DNA from: an uncultured Coriobacteriales bacterium
GTDB lineage: Bacteria; Actinomycetota; Coriobacteriia; WRKU01; JAENWW01
Direction: 5' to 3'
DNA length: 39,802 bases
Assembly: GCA_937858655.1 (NCBI GenBank)
Contig: CALLZE010000003.1
Coordinates: forward strand, 1-39,802
Below the pieces are notes generated by a model, which had not been told where the DNA came from, made no database searches, and saw nothing but the letters and a program-made list of their open reading frames with translations. This document shows positions 9,384 to 18,265 of this stretch, piece by piece; the first letter of the stretch is position 1; every line of letters begins with the position of its first letter. Position numbers and translations under genes: made by a program.

Positions 9384-10615
9384 AAGAAAAGCAACGAGCT
9401 TTTTTGGCGCTAGAAAATGGCGATGTGTATGAGGGATTTGCCTGTGGCGCCCAAGGTGAAGCAACGGGTGAGTTGTGTTTTAACACCTCGCTTTCGGGCT
9501 ACCAAGAGATTCTTTCTGACCCCTCTTATGCTGGTCAGATTATCACGATGACCATGCCACAAATCGGAAATTATGGAACTAATAAATTCGACAATGAGTC
9601 GCGCAGTGTTTTCGCGCGCGGTTTTGTCGTACGCGAAATGTGTTTTGAACCTTCGAACTGGAGAAGCGAGCAATCACTTCCCGAGTATCTCGCTGCACAT
9701 AACGTTGTGGGCATTGAAGGAATCGATACACGGGCACTCGTGCGCACGCTGAGAGAATCGGGCGCCATGAACGCTTGTATTTCCACAGAAGATTGCAATC
9801 ATGAGTCACTCATAGCAAAGGCTAAAGCGGAACCAGGCCTCGTTGGTCAAGACCTTATCTCTACGGTTGCCTACGGCAAGGCGTATGAGTTTGGCGCAAA
9901 TGAACCAAGCGAACTACATTGTTATGACTTTGGCGAACCGACCAAAGAACGTTTCCGCGTCGTCGCGTTTGACTCGGGAATTAAATACAATATTCTTAGA
10001 AATCTTTCGTCGTTGGGCTGTAAGGTGACGGTTGTCGCTCCGAACACCTCAGCGCAAGACATTCTCTCGATGAATCCCGATGGTGTATTTCTGGCAAATG
10101 GTCCAGGAGATCCTGAGCCTTTGGATTACTTATATGAGACGGTTTCAAGTCTTATTGGTCAGGTGCCCATTTTTGGTATTTGCCTTGGCCATCAAATGCT
10201 TTCGCTCGCGGTCGGTGCGAAAACATATAAATTGAAATATGGACATCGCGGAGGAAACCATCCCGTCAAAAATCTCGATACAGGTCGTGTAGAAATTACT
10301 GCGCAGAACCATGGTTTCTGCGTCGATTTCGGCTCAATTGGCCATCTTGACGCAGACTGTGAAAAACGTGGCATTCCTGTTGATGATCTTAAAGGTTGGG
10401 CACGTAGCGGAAGTGCGCCCGTGGTTATTTCAAAAAATCATGGCCCTATAAAATTGACCCATATAAACCTCAACGATAATTCTGTTGAAGGTATTGAACT
10501 GCTTGAGAAGCAAGCTTATTCGGTGCAATATCATCCCGAGGCAGCACCTGGCCCTCATGATGCCCATTATTTGTTCGGTAAATTTATCGACCTTATGGAA
10601 AAGAATCAGTCATAA
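9380..10615 (+). CDS. carA: Carbamoyl-phosphate synthase small (glutaminase) subunit
   Basis: CarA hydrolyses glutamine and passes ammonia to CarB for carbamoyl phosphate synthesis, the first step of the pyrimidine (and arginine) pathway. The 411-residue protein has the N-terminal CarA domain (SGYQEILSDPSYAGQIITMT) and a class I glutamine amidotransferase domain. The nucleophile is C268 in FGICLGHQ and the catalytic pair is H385 and E387 in YHPEAAPGPHDA. It is slightly longer than usual, with a few inserted residues around GHLDADCEKRGIPVDDLKG. Start and pyrC stop overlap as ATGA. It is split from carB by the usp gene. Confidence 0.97.
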   Translation: MKEKQRAFLALENGDVYEGFACGAQGEATGELCFNTSLSGYQEILSDPSYAGQIITMTMPQIGNYGTNKFDNESRSVFARGFVVREMCFEPSNWRSEQSLPEYLAAHNVVGIEGIDTRALVRTLRESGAMNACISTEDCNHESLIAKAKAEPGLVGQDLISTVAYGKAYEFGANEPSELHCYDFGEPTKERFRVVAFDSGIKYNILRNLSSLGCKVTVVAPNTSAQDILSMNPDGVFLANGPGDPEPLDYLYETVSSLIGQVPIFGICLGHQMLSLAVGAKTYKLKYGHRGGNHPVKNLDTGRVEITAQNHGFCVDFGSIGHLDADCEKRGIPVDDLKGWARSGSAPVVISKNHGPIKLTHINLNDNSVEGIELLEKQAYSVQYHPEAAPGPHDAHYLFGKFIDLMEKNQS

Positions 10616-10631
10616 ATCGAAAGGAGTACTA

Positions 10632-11477
10632 ATGAAACGAACTATGCTTATTCCAACAGATTTTGATGATTACACGCCCAAACTCATGGACTTTTGTGCG
10701 GGCACACGCGAGCGGGGGATCGTAAGATGCATCCTCGTTCACGTCGTCGATACTTCTGGTCTTGAGGGACCCGTCATTTCGAAAACGCTTGATGATGCAA
10801 AAAATAAACTCAACATTTTGGCAGAGCCCATTCGCCAAGCAGGTATCGAAACTTCACTGCGCGTTGTCACGGGCAACCCTTCGTATGAGATTCTCAAACT
10901 TGTTCGTGCAGAAAATGTTGATGTTGTGGTGGTTGGTACCACGGCCAAATCGAAGTTGGCACGTTTGTTTACGGGCTCGCTTTCAGAAGATATTGCGTTT
11001 GGACAAAAGGCGCCGACACTTATGGTGCGTGATGATTTAATCGTTGACAAAGAAGATGTTGAGCTCTCCTCACTTGAGTGGTCGAAGAAGCTTGTCGTTC
11101 CTGTTGATTATTCTGCAGCCTCAGCGCGCGCAGTTTTGCAATGCACGCGTTTCGAGCCCGAATCGGTGGGGGAGGTTCGCCTTCTCAATGTGATTGAAGA
11201 ACTCCCTAAGGGACAAGATTTGAAGTCTGCCGTCTCTGAGCAAGAGTTTAGGCTCTCTGCTTTTTGCAAGATGCTTGAGGACGTGGGAATAAATGCAGTT
11301 CCTGTTGTGCGTCAGGGTAAGGTTATTGACGAAATTTTGGACGAAGTTAAAGATTCGAATGCAACCGGCATTGTTATTGGATGCAACTCTAAAACGCTTT
11401 TGAGCGAACTGATTGTTGGTTCAACAACGCAAGAAATTATCCGTGTAGCTCCCGTCTATGTAATGGTGGTGCCCTAA
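10632..11477 (+). CDS. Tandem universal stress protein (two UspA domains)
   Basis: A 281-residue protein of two UspA-fold domains, roughly residues 1-135 ([14 protein letters not shown] to APTLMVRDD) and 150-281 ([15 protein letters not shown] to PVYVMVVP). Usp proteins bind ATP or other nucleotides and often tune metabolism under stress. The ATP loop G-2x-G-9x-G(S/T) is present in altered form in both halves: G-TT-A-9x-GS and G-CN-S-9x-GS, so the second glycine is lost each time. AAGGAG precedes the ATG at 10632; the longer frame from 10485 overlaps carA and is rejected. Its place between carA and carB implies the same PyrR control and a link to pyrimidine status, but the role is unknown. 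Confidence 0.9.
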   Translation: MKRTMLIPTDFDDYTPKLMDFCAGTRERGIVRCILVHVVDTSGLEGPVISKTLDDAKNKLNILAEPIRQAGIETSLRVVTGNPSYEILKLVRAENVDVVVVGTTAKSKLARLFTGSLSEDIAFGQKAPTLMVRDDLIVDKEDVELSSLEWSKKLVVPVDYSAASARAVLQCTRFEPESVGEVRLLNVIEELPKGQDLKSAVSEQEFRLSAFCKMLEDVGINAVPVVRQGKVIDEILDEVKDSNATGIVIGCNSKTLLSELIVGSTTQEIIRVAPVYVMVVP

Positions 11478-11482
11478 CATTT

Positions 11483-14400
11483 ATGCCTAAAAGATTAGAT
11501 ATAAAAAAGATTCTTGTTATTGGTTCAGGACCAATCGTCATTGGTCAGGCCTGTGAGTTTGATTATTCGGGCGCGCAAGCATGTAAGGTTTTGAAAGAGG
11601 ATGGCTATGAAGTCATCCTCATCAATTCAAATCCCGCGACGATTATGACGGACCCAGGTCTTGCTTCGAAAACGTACATTGAACCCATTACTCCTGAATT
11701 CGTGGAAAAAATTATCGAGCGTGAGCGCCCCGACGCCTTGCTTCCTACTTTGGGCGGTCAGACGGGTCTCAACTGCGCCATCGAGTGTGCCGAAGCGGGC
11801 ATTCTTGAGAAGTACGGCGTTGAACTTATTGGCGCTGATATTGATGTCATCAAGAAAGGTGAGGATCGTAAGCTGTTTGCTGAGGCTATGGGACGCATTG
11901 GCCTTGAAGTTCCTCGCCATGGTTATGCTTATTCGCTCAAAGATGCGCGAGAGTTTGTTGAAGAGTTGGGCTTTCCGGCGGTAATTCGTCCCTCATTTAC
12001 TATGGGCGGAGCTGGAGGCGGAATTGCCTACAATCATGATGAATTTGTTGACATTGTTGCCCACGGTCTAGCGCTCTCGCCAGTTCATGAAGTGCTTATT
12101 GAAGAAAGCGTAATCGGTTGGAAAGAATTTGAAATGGAGGTCATGCGCGATAAAAACGATAACGCCGTTATTGTTTGCTCCATTGAAAATTTTGACGCAA
12201 TGGGTGTTCATACGGGAGACTCCATTACGGTCGCACCAGCTCAGACGCTCACCGACAAAGAGTATCAAAGAATGCGCGACGCAAGCCTCGCGATTTTGCG
12301 TGAAATTGGTGTTGAAACGGGAGGAAGTAACGTTCAGTTTGCCTTGAATCCCGCGGATGGCCGCATGACAGTTATCGAAATGAACCCCCGCGTTTCTCGC
12401 TCCTCAGCACTTGCGTCGAAAGCAACGGGATTTCCCATTGCAAAAATCGCGGCTAAGTTGGCTGTTGGCTACACGCTTGATGAGATTGATAACGACATAA
12501 CCAAAAAGACGCCTGCTTGTTTTGAGCCTTCGATTGACTACACTGTTGTGAAAGTGCCGCGCTGGGCGTTTGAAAAGTTCCGTGGTACCGACGAAACACT
12601 TACGACGCGTATGAAATCTGTGGGCGAGGTTATGGCCATTGGCCGTACGTTTAATGAGGCGCTCGGTAAGGCGATGCGCTCTCTTGAAAATGGTCGCTTC
12701 GGTTTAGGCTGCGATGGAAAAGACGACTTTGATGAGCATACGTTTGATCAAGGCCTCTCTATTCCCAATGAAAAGAGAATCTTCTTTATCGCAGAAGCAA
12801 TGCGTAGAGGTCGGTCCGTCGAGGAGATTCACACTCTGACAAATATTGATCCCTGGTTTTTGCGCGAAATTGAGAAAATTGTTGCAGCCGAAAAGCGTCT
12901 TGCCGATTGCGAACTCTCTGCTCTCGGACGAGATGAACTTCTGTCAGCAAAAAAGCAGGGCCTCAGCGACGAACAGATAGCATATCTCACTCATAGTGAC
13001 GCTTCCACGGTTCGCAGTGTGCGTAAAGCTTTAGGCGTAACGCCTTCCTTTAAATCTGTGGATACCTGCGCAGCCGAGTTTGAATCTTTCACGCCGTATT
13101 ATTACAAAACCTATGATGAGCAAGATGAGGTTTCACCAGCTACTAAGCCGCGTGTCTTGATTTTGGGAGCTGGTCCTAACCGCATTGGGCAAGGTATTGA
13201 GTTTGACTACTGCTGTGTTCATGCTGCTTACGCGCTCTCTGATAAGGGCTATGAGACGGTTATGGTTAACTGCAACCCCGAAACGGTTTCGACAGACTAC
13301 GACACGTCAGATCGCCTCTACTTTGAACCGCTCACTTACGAAGATGTCATGGATATTGTTGATCGTGAAAAGCCTGAAGGGGTACTCGTGACTTTTGGTG
13401 GCCAAACTCCTTTAAAGTTGGCGCGTGATTTAGAGAATAGCGGCGTTACGATTTTAGGAACAAAGCCTGAAGCAATCGATCTCGCTGAAGACCGCAAGCG
13501 TTTTTCTGCCATTCTCGATGAGCTCGGCATTTTATATCCTGCTGCTGGTACCGCCAATAGCTTTGAAGAAGCCCTTGAGGTAGCTCGCACTATCGGATTT
13601 CCTTTGTTGGTTCGTCCAAGCTATGTGTTGGGCGGAAGAGGCATGGTCATTGCCTATGACGAGAGGTATCTCGAAAAGTACATGGAGGAAGCCACAAAGA
13701 TTTCACCCGATCACCCTGTTTTGCTCGACCGATTCTTAGAAGGCGCTATTGAGGTTGACTTAGATGCGGTTTGTGATGGCACTGACGTCTACATTGGCGG
13801 CGTTATGGAGCACATTGAAGAAGCAGGAATTCACTCGGGAGATTCTGCCTGTTGCATTCCTCCTTATACGCTCGCTCAAGACACCGTTGAGCGCATTAAG
13901 GATCATGCTCACGCTCTGGCGCTTCGCTTGGGAGTTTATGGCCTCATGAACGTACAGTTCGCGGTTAAAGATGCTGCGATATATGTTATCGAGGTTAACC
14001 CCCGTGCAAGCCGCACCATTCCGTTTGTATCAAAAGCAACGGGTGTGCCTCTCGCCAAGATAGCGGCGCGTGTTATGGCGGGAGAAAAGCTCGCTGACAT
14101 GAACTTGCCAAACGATCGTACGCGCACGTTTGAGCGATATTGCGTTAAAGAAGCGGTCATGCCTTTTGGTAGGTTCCCTGGTGCCGACTCAGTGCTCGGT
14201 CCTGAAATGAAGTCAACAGGTGAAGTCATGGGAAGCGGTAAAGATTTCCCCAGTGCGTACGCTAAAAGCCAACTGTCGATTGATTACTCGATGCCTGAAA
14301 AAGGCGCGGCATTTTTATCAGTCTGCGATCGCGATAAGCGCAATATTGTGCATATCGCCCAATCGCTTGCGTATTTGGGCTTTGATATTGTATCGACTTC

Positions 14401-14713
14401 GGGTACTGCAAAGGCTATTGCTGCCGCTGGCATTCCTGTGCGGACTGTTCTCAAAAAACATGAGGGCCGCCCCAATATTGTCGACGAAATAACCAATGGA
14501 AAAATTGACTTGGTAATTAATACGCCCTTTGGCCAAGGCACACGCAGTGACGGTTATCATATCCGCGCCGCAGCTATTCGGCATGGTGTCACCAACGTGA
14601 CAACACTTTCCGCTGCTGAGGCGCTTGTATCAGCAATTGGCGCACGCGCACGAGGAGAGCTTGATGTATGTCCTATCCAAGAGTTCAACGTGCTTGAAGG
14701 AGTCGAGTACTAA
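11483..14713 (+). CDS. carB: Carbamoyl-phosphate synthase large subunit
   Basis: CarB uses two ATP, bicarbonate and ammonia from CarA to make carbamoyl phosphate. At 1076 residues it is full length. Two homologous ATP-grasp halves are visible. The first begins at [20 protein letters not shown] and carries [12 protein letters not shown] and [18 protein letters not shown]. The second begins near residue 555 ([20 protein letters not shown]) and carries [11 protein letters not shown] and [19 protein letters not shown] methylglyoxal-synthase-like allosteric domain forms the C-terminus (from about residue 940), which in homologues binds UMP or IMP. It follows usp by 5 bases without a strong ribosome-binding site, suggesting coupled translation. 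Its stop overlaps the pyrK start (TAATG). Confidence 0.98.
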   Translation: MPKRLDIKKILVIGSGPIVIGQACEFDYSGAQACKVLKEDGYEVILINSNPATIMTDPGLASKTYIEPITPEFVEKIIERERPDALLPTLGGQTGLNCAIECAEAGILEKYGVELIGADIDVIKKGEDRKLFAEAMGRIGLEVPRHGYAYSLKDAREFVEELGFPAVIRPSFTMGGAGGGIAYNHDEFVDIVAHGLALSPVHEVLIEESVIGWKEFEMEVMRDKNDNAVIVCSIENFDAMGVHTGDSITVAPAQTLTDKEYQRMRDASLAILREIGVETGGSNVQFALNPADGRMTVIEMNPRVSRSSALASKATGFPIAKIAAKLAVGYTLDEIDNDITKKTPACFEPSIDYTVVKVPRWAFEKFRGTDETLTTRMKSVGEVMAIGRTFNEALGKAMRSLENGRFGLGCDGKDDFDEHTFDQGLSIPNEKRIFFIAEAMRRGRSVEEIHTLTNIDPWFLREIEKIVAAEKRLADCELSALGRDELLSAKKQGLSDEQIAYLTHSDASTVRSVRKALGVTPSFKSVDTCAAEFESFTPYYYKTYDEQDEVSPATKPRVLILGAGPNRIGQGIEFDYCCVHAAYALSDKGYETVMVNCNPETVSTDYDTSDRLYFEPLTYEDVMDIVDREKPEGVLVTFGGQTPLKLARDLENSGVTILGTKPEAIDLAEDRKRFSAILDELGILYPAAGTANSFEEALEVARTIGFPLLVRPSYVLGGRGMVIAYDERYLEKYMEEATKISPDHPVLLDRFLEGAIEVDLDAVCDGTDVYIGGVMEHIEEAGIHSGDSACCIPPYTLAQDTVERIKDHAHALALRLGVYGLMNVQFAVKDAAIYVIEVNPRASRTIPFVSKATGVPLAKIAARVMAGEKLADMNLPNDRTRTFERYCVKEAVMPFGRFPGADSVLGPEMKSTGEVMGSGKDFPSAYAKSQLSIDYSMPEKGAAFLSVCDRDKRNIVHIAQSLAYLGFDIVSTSGTAKAIAAAGIPVRTVLKKHEGRPNIVDEITNGKIDLVINTPFGQGTRSDGYHIRAAAIRHGVTNVTTLSAAEALVSAIGARARGELDVCPIQEFNVLEGVEY

Positions 14714-15528
14714 TGTGTCAAACATCTCAACATGAGCACAAGCACGTTGAGAACGTTGAAGTTGTGAGCAACGTTGAGATTGCGCCTAGGGTGTGGATGG
14801 TCGTACTCCGCGCGCCTAAAATGGCCCATCTCTTGAGGGCTGGGCAGTTTGTACACCTTCTCATCGATGAGTATCTTACTCTTCGGCGTCCTTTCAGCGT
14901 TTGCCAAATTCGCCAAGACGAAATATGCATTATGTATGCCGTTGTGGGTAAGGGAACTGAACTTCTTACTCAGAAAAAAACGCATGATGAATCAATGAGT
15001 GTAATCGGCCCCTGCGGAAACTCATGGCCCCATCCGGCCGTAGGTTCAAAAGCGCTTTTAGTGGGAGGCGGACTTGGTGCTGCGCCGCTTGGTATGCTTG
15101 CTCATGAACTTTTCGAGGCAGGCACTGATTTTCATTTTATTCAAGCGGGAAGAACGGACTCTTTGGTTATTGGGCGCGGTTTTCATGAGAGTATAAGGCG
15201 CGATATCGAATTTGCGACGGACGATGGTTCGCTCGGCTTTCATGGCCTTATCACTGAGCCGGTAAAAAATTCACTCCAATCTGGCGAGTATTCAGTCGTC
15301 TATGTCTGTGGTCCTGAAATTATGCAACGCGCGGTTGTTGCTGTGTGTGCAAACTTTCAGGTAGCGACCTATGTTTCACTTGAAAGATTGATGGCTTGTG
15401 GCATTGGCGCATGTCTGTCGTGCAATGTCGCAACAAAACAGGGTCCGCAAAAAGTGTGTGTTGATGGGCCTATTTTCTTGAGCGAAGATTTGGAGTTTGA
15501 TGACGTTGCTCGATCCTCAATCCATTAA
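14713..15528 (+). CDS. pyrK: Dihydroorotate dehydrogenase electron-transfer subunit
   Basis: PyrK passes electrons from the PyrD flavin through a [2Fe-2S] cluster and FAD to NAD+. The 271-residue protein shows the ferredoxin-reductase layout: an FAD-binding motif RRPFSVCQI, a nucleotide-binding LLVGGGLGAAPLG, and a C-terminal cysteine cluster C229, C234, C237 and C249 (in MACGIGACLSCNV and KVCVDGP). Its presence shows that the organism uses the NAD-dependent class 1B enzyme rather than the quinone-linked class 2. It overlaps carB by one base and pyrD by about 29 bases. Confidence 0.96.
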   Translation: MCQTSQHEHKHVENVEVVSNVEIAPRVWMVVLRAPKMAHLLRAGQFVHLLIDEYLTLRRPFSVCQIRQDEICIMYAVVGKGTELLTQKKTHDESMSVIGPCGNSWPHPAVGSKALLVGGGLGAAPLGMLAHELFEAGTDFHFIQAGRTDSLVIGRGFHESIRRDIEFATDDGSLGFHGLITEPVKNSLQSGEYSVVYVCGPEIMQRAVVAVCANFQVATYVSLERLMACGIGACLSCNVATKQGPQKVCVDGPIFLSEDLEFDDVARSSIH

Positions 15529-16441
15529 TACGAGAATTTCTTTCGCGGGTCTGGAGTTATGCAGCCCGCTAACAGTTGCCTCAGGCACCTTTGGTTCAGG
15601 GCGTGAGTATGCCGACTTTGTTGATCTCGCACAGCTTGGTGCGCTTACCACAAAAGGTGTCTCACCTGTAGCGTGGGCGGGTAATGAGGGGGCGCGCATT
15701 ACCGAGGTTTCTTCAGGTATGCTCAATTCCATTGGGCTTCAAAATTCCGGCGTAGACCATTTTATTCATCATGATCTGGCGTGGTTGCAGAGCCATGCTC
15801 CCGAGGCAAAGGTCATTGTCAATGTGTGTGGCCACGAAATTGATGAGTTCGCTCGTGTTATTGAAAAACTTGAAGACCATCATGGTGTTGGTATGTATGA
15901 ACTCAACATTTCTTGTCCCAACGTGGATAACGGCGGTATGTCATTTGGAACGGACCCCAAAGTTGCGGCACAAGTCGTGGAGCGTGTGCGCCCCCTTACT
16001 AAAAAGCCGCTTATCGCAAAATTGACGCCGAATGTGACTGATATTGCTGAAATTGCTCGAAGCGTCGAAGCCGCAGGTGCTGATGGAATTTCACTCATAA
16101 ATACCGTTTTAGGCATGGCGATAGATGCACATCGTTTTAAGCCAATTTTGAAGCGCAAAGTGGGTGGACTTTCGGGACCCGCTATCAAGCCAATTGCCTT
16201 ACGTATGGTTCATGAGGTTTCTCGTGCAGTGTCTGTTCCTTTGATTGGCCTTGGCGGAGCAACGACGGGCATCGATGTCGTGGAGTTTATGCTTGCTGGC
16301 GCGACGATGGTCGCCCTTGGTACGGCGAACTTTAAAGATCCCTTCGCGACAGATAAAGCGTTGATTGAACTCAAAGAATTTTGCGCCCTGCATGATATTG
16401 AAAATGTATCAGACCTAGTCGGCGCGCTTAAAGAGATATAA
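15500..16441 (+). CDS. pyrD: Dihydroorotate dehydrogenase, class 1B catalytic subunit
   Basis: Fourth step of UMP synthesis: dihydroorotate to orotate, with FMN as cofactor. The TIM-barrel protein has 313 residues. The catalytic base is C139 in NISCPNVDNGG, diagnostic of class 1 enzymes. Also visible are ASGTFGSGREY near the N-terminus and the FMN phosphate-binding GLGGATTG and GTANF near the C-terminus. The ATG at 15500 is preferred over TTG at 15497; GGAG at 15492-15495 lies just upstream, within pyrK. The 29-base overlap with pyrK fits equal production of the two subunits of the complex. Confidence 0.96.
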   Translation: MTLLDPQSINTRISFAGLELCSPLTVASGTFGSGREYADFVDLAQLGALTTKGVSPVAWAGNEGARITEVSSGMLNSIGLQNSGVDHFIHHDLAWLQSHAPEAKVIVNVCGHEIDEFARVIEKLEDHHGVGMYELNISCPNVDNGGMSFGTDPKVAAQVVERVRPLTKKPLIAKLTPNVTDIAEIARSVEAAGADGISLINTVLGMAIDAHRFKPILKRKVGGLSGPAIKPIALRMVHEVSRAVSVPLIGLGGATTGIDVVEFMLAGATMVALGTANFKDPFATDKALIELKEFCALHDIENVSDLVGALKEI

Positions 16442-16443
16442 CA

Positions 16444-17190
16444 GTGAGAGGTATAACTTTGAAACAGTATGATCCTAAGGATAATTTGATTGTTGCGCTT
16501 GATGGGTCAACACAAGATTTGCTTTGGTGGGCACGTGAACTCAAGGGTACGGTTTCTTGGGTCAAAATTGGAATGACGAATTTTTATGCCGAAGGCCCGC
16601 AACTCGTGCGTCAGGTGCAAGAGTATGGCTATAAAATATTTCTCGATTTAAAGTTACATGACATTCCTCATCAGGTCAGAGGGGCCGCCTTCCAACTTGC
16701 GCAACTAGGCGTCGATATGGTCACTATTCATGCAAGCGGCGGATCTGACATGATTGCCGCGGCACGCGAGGGGCTCGATGAGGGAGCTAAACTGGCGCAT
16801 AAGTCTGCTCCCAAACTTCTTGCAGTGACCGTGCTTACGTCACTCGACGATAATGCGCTTCATGCACTTGGTATTGAGAGTTCTTCAGGTGAACACGTGA
16901 AACGATTGGCCCAACTTGCCTATGCGGCGGGGGCGGATGGCGTTGTGTGTTCTCCGCTGGAGTCTGCGTTGGTTCGCGAAACGCTCGGTGATGATGCCTT
17001 GATTGTGACACCGGGCGTGCGTCCTCAGTGGGCTGCGGCAAACGACCAAATGCGCATTACGACACCATCTCAAGCGCTGAAAAACGGCTCAACCCATCTC
17101 GTTATCGGAAGGCCCATTACCGCGGCCAATGATAAGGCTCAGGCAATATTGGACATTCTTGAAGAAATGAAAGAGGCGTGTAATGAATAA
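16444..17190 (+). CDS. pyrF: Orotidine-5'-phosphate decarboxylase
   Basis: Final step: OMP to UMP, by a cofactor-free TIM-barrel enzyme. The catalytic D-x-K-xx-D motif is FLDLKLHDIP (D68, K70, D73 counting from the GTG at 16444). The upstream Lys lies in WVKIGMTNF and the phosphate-binding end is VIGRPITAAND. The 248-residue length is normal for the bacterial type I family. A TTG start at 16459, 7 bases after GAGAGG (16446-16451), is an equally good choice and would give 243 residues. The gene follows pyrD by 2 bases and overlaps pyrE by 8 bases. Confidence 0.95.
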   Translation: MRGITLKQYDPKDNLIVALDGSTQDLLWWARELKGTVSWVKIGMTNFYAEGPQLVRQVQEYGYKIFLDLKLHDIPHQVRGAAFQLAQLGVDMVTIHASGGSDMIAAAREGLDEGAKLAHKSAPKLLAVTVLTSLDDNALHALGIESSSGEHVKRLAQLAYAAGADGVVCSPLESALVRETLGDDALIVTPGVRPQWAAANDQMRITTPSQALKNGSTHLVIGRPITAANDKAQAILDILEEMKEACNE

Positions 17191-17761
17191 CGAAGAAATA
17201 ATGGATGTCTTACTGAAACGACATGCGGTTTTAAAAGGTCATTTTCAATTAACAAGCGGACGACACAGTGATACCTACTGTCAGTGCGCTCGTTTATGCG
17301 AGTACCCGAAAGACACCAATCTTCTTGCAGGAGAAGCAGTCCAGCGCTTACCCCAAGATATTGAAATTGATGGCGTGATTGCTCCAGCTGTCGGCGGGTT
17401 GGTGTTTGGCTATGCGATAGCCTCAGCTCTCGATAAGCGCTTCATTTTCGCTGAGCGCGTTAACGGTGCAATGACGCTTCGGCGTGCGTTTGAAATTATG
17501 CCCGGAGAGAAATTTCTCGTTGCTGAAGATGTAGTGACAACAGGGGGAAGTGTTCAAGAGGTCATCGAAGTTGTTGAAGCCGCCGGGGGAAGTGTCGAGG
17601 GTATCGTGTCATTGATTGACCGTGGGGGAGATAAGAAGTTCTCAAAGCCGTTTTATCCCTTGCTCGCCCTTGATATTAAATCATGGGAAGCAAGCGAGTG
17701 TTCGCTCTGCGAAGAGGGCGTTGAACTTTACTCGCCTGGTTCGCGCAGGATTGCTCAATAG
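17183..17761 (+). CDS. pyrE: Orotate phosphoribosyltransferase
   Basis: Fifth step: orotate plus PRPP gives OMP. The 192-residue protein has the PRPP-binding motif VAEDVVTTGGSV at residues 113-124, the PAVGGLVFGYAIA segment and the FAERVNGAMTLRR segment of the short PyrE family. It carries cysteines near both ends (CQCARLC and CSLCEEG), as in thermophilic and actinobacterial PyrE types. It is the last gene of the pyr operon. No terminator separates it from rpsO; the rpsO promoter begins immediately at the stop codon. Confidence 0.96.
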   Translation: MNNEEIMDVLLKRHAVLKGHFQLTSGRHSDTYCQCARLCEYPKDTNLLAGEAVQRLPQDIEIDGVIAPAVGGLVFGYAIASALDKRFIFAERVNGAMTLRRAFEIMPGEKFLVAEDVVTTGGSVQEVIEVVEAAGGSVEGIVSLIDRGGDKKFSKPFYPLLALDIKSWEASECSLCEEGVELYSPGSRRIAQ

Positions 17762-17790
17762 TTGCGCTGTTCGAAAACACTCGCTATACT
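17762..17790 (+). promoter_or_regulatory. Promoter of rpsO
   Basis: TTGCGC (17762-17767), a 17-base spacer, and TATACT (17785-17790). Transcription should start near 17797, leaving a leader of about 94 bases. The -35 overlaps the pyrE stop region. Confidence 0.7.
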
Positions 17791-17796
17791 TACAAA

Positions 17797-17890
17797 GTTG
17801 TTTTAATTACCTAGGTTCCGGGTTTTTGGATGCCTCGTCCTTTTACTCAGACTTAGGCGAATGCACCGAGGTGCAGAAATGAGGTAACTT
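17797..17890 (+). promoter_or_regulatory. Candidate S15 autoregulatory leader
   Basis: Two folds compete in this leader. TGCAC (17862-17866) and GTGCA (17871-17875) make a hairpin with a CGAG tetraloop just before the ribosome-binding site GAGGT at 17881. Alternatively TGCCTCG (17831-17837) pairs with CGAGGTG (17867-17873), including G-U pairs. S15 represses its own mRNA through varied leader structures in many bacteria, so switching between these folds could control rpsO. No match to a specific known S15 leader class is claimed. Confidence 0.4.
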
Positions 17891-18160
17891 ATGGCTCTCA
17901 CTAAAGAAGTCAAAGCTGCAATTATGGCAGAGTACGGCAAGGATGCAAATGACTCTGGTTCAGCAGAGGTTCAAGTAGCACTCTTGACTCAGCGCATTAA
18001 AGACTTGACTGAGCACTTGAAGTCACACAAAGGCGATCACCACACACGCCGTGGCCTTTTGAAGCTCGTTGGTCAGCGTCGTCGCCTTCTTAATTACATT
18101 AAGAATCGCAACATCGAGGATTACCGTACGCTTATCGCAAAACTTGGCATTCGTGGCTAG
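17891..18160 (+). CDS. rpsO: 30S ribosomal protein S15
   Basis: Primary-binding small-subunit protein that contacts 16S rRNA helices 20-22 and nucleates platform assembly. The 89-residue length and the sequence are canonical. Landmarks are [44 protein letters not shown] and the [20 protein letters not shown] end. GAGGT at 17881-17885 precedes the ATG. It forms a single-gene unit with its own promoter and a strong terminator, and pyr-operon read-through may add to its transcription. The frequent rpsO-pnp pairing is broken here by the iorA-iorB-paaK genes. Confidence 0.98.
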   Translation: MALTKEVKAAIMAEYGKDANDSGSAEVQVALLTQRIKDLTEHLKSHKGDHHTRRGLLKLVGQRRRLLNYIKNRNIEDYRTLIAKLGIRG

Positions 18161-18181
18161 GTAGTAAGCGATACACCTTTT

Positions 18182-18209
18182 AAAGGGATGGCTCAGCCAT
18201 CCCTTTTTT
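18182..18209 (+). terminator. Intrinsic terminator after rpsO
   Basis: A perfect stem GGGATGGC (18185-18192) with GCCATCCC (18196-18203), extended by AAA/TTT, loop TCA, then TTTTTT (18204-18209). It ends both rpsO transcripts and any read-through from the pyr operon. Confidence 0.93.
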
Positions 18210-18265
18210 ATTTGTCTAAAAGTTTGTTTATACTCGTTATAGGTAAATATTTGAATGGATGAGGA

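Noticed and set aside
10485-10631. In-frame upstream extension of the usp gene into carA
   Set aside because: The extension overlaps 131 bases of carA in another frame and encodes nothing Usp-like; AAGGAG just before 10632 marks the start.
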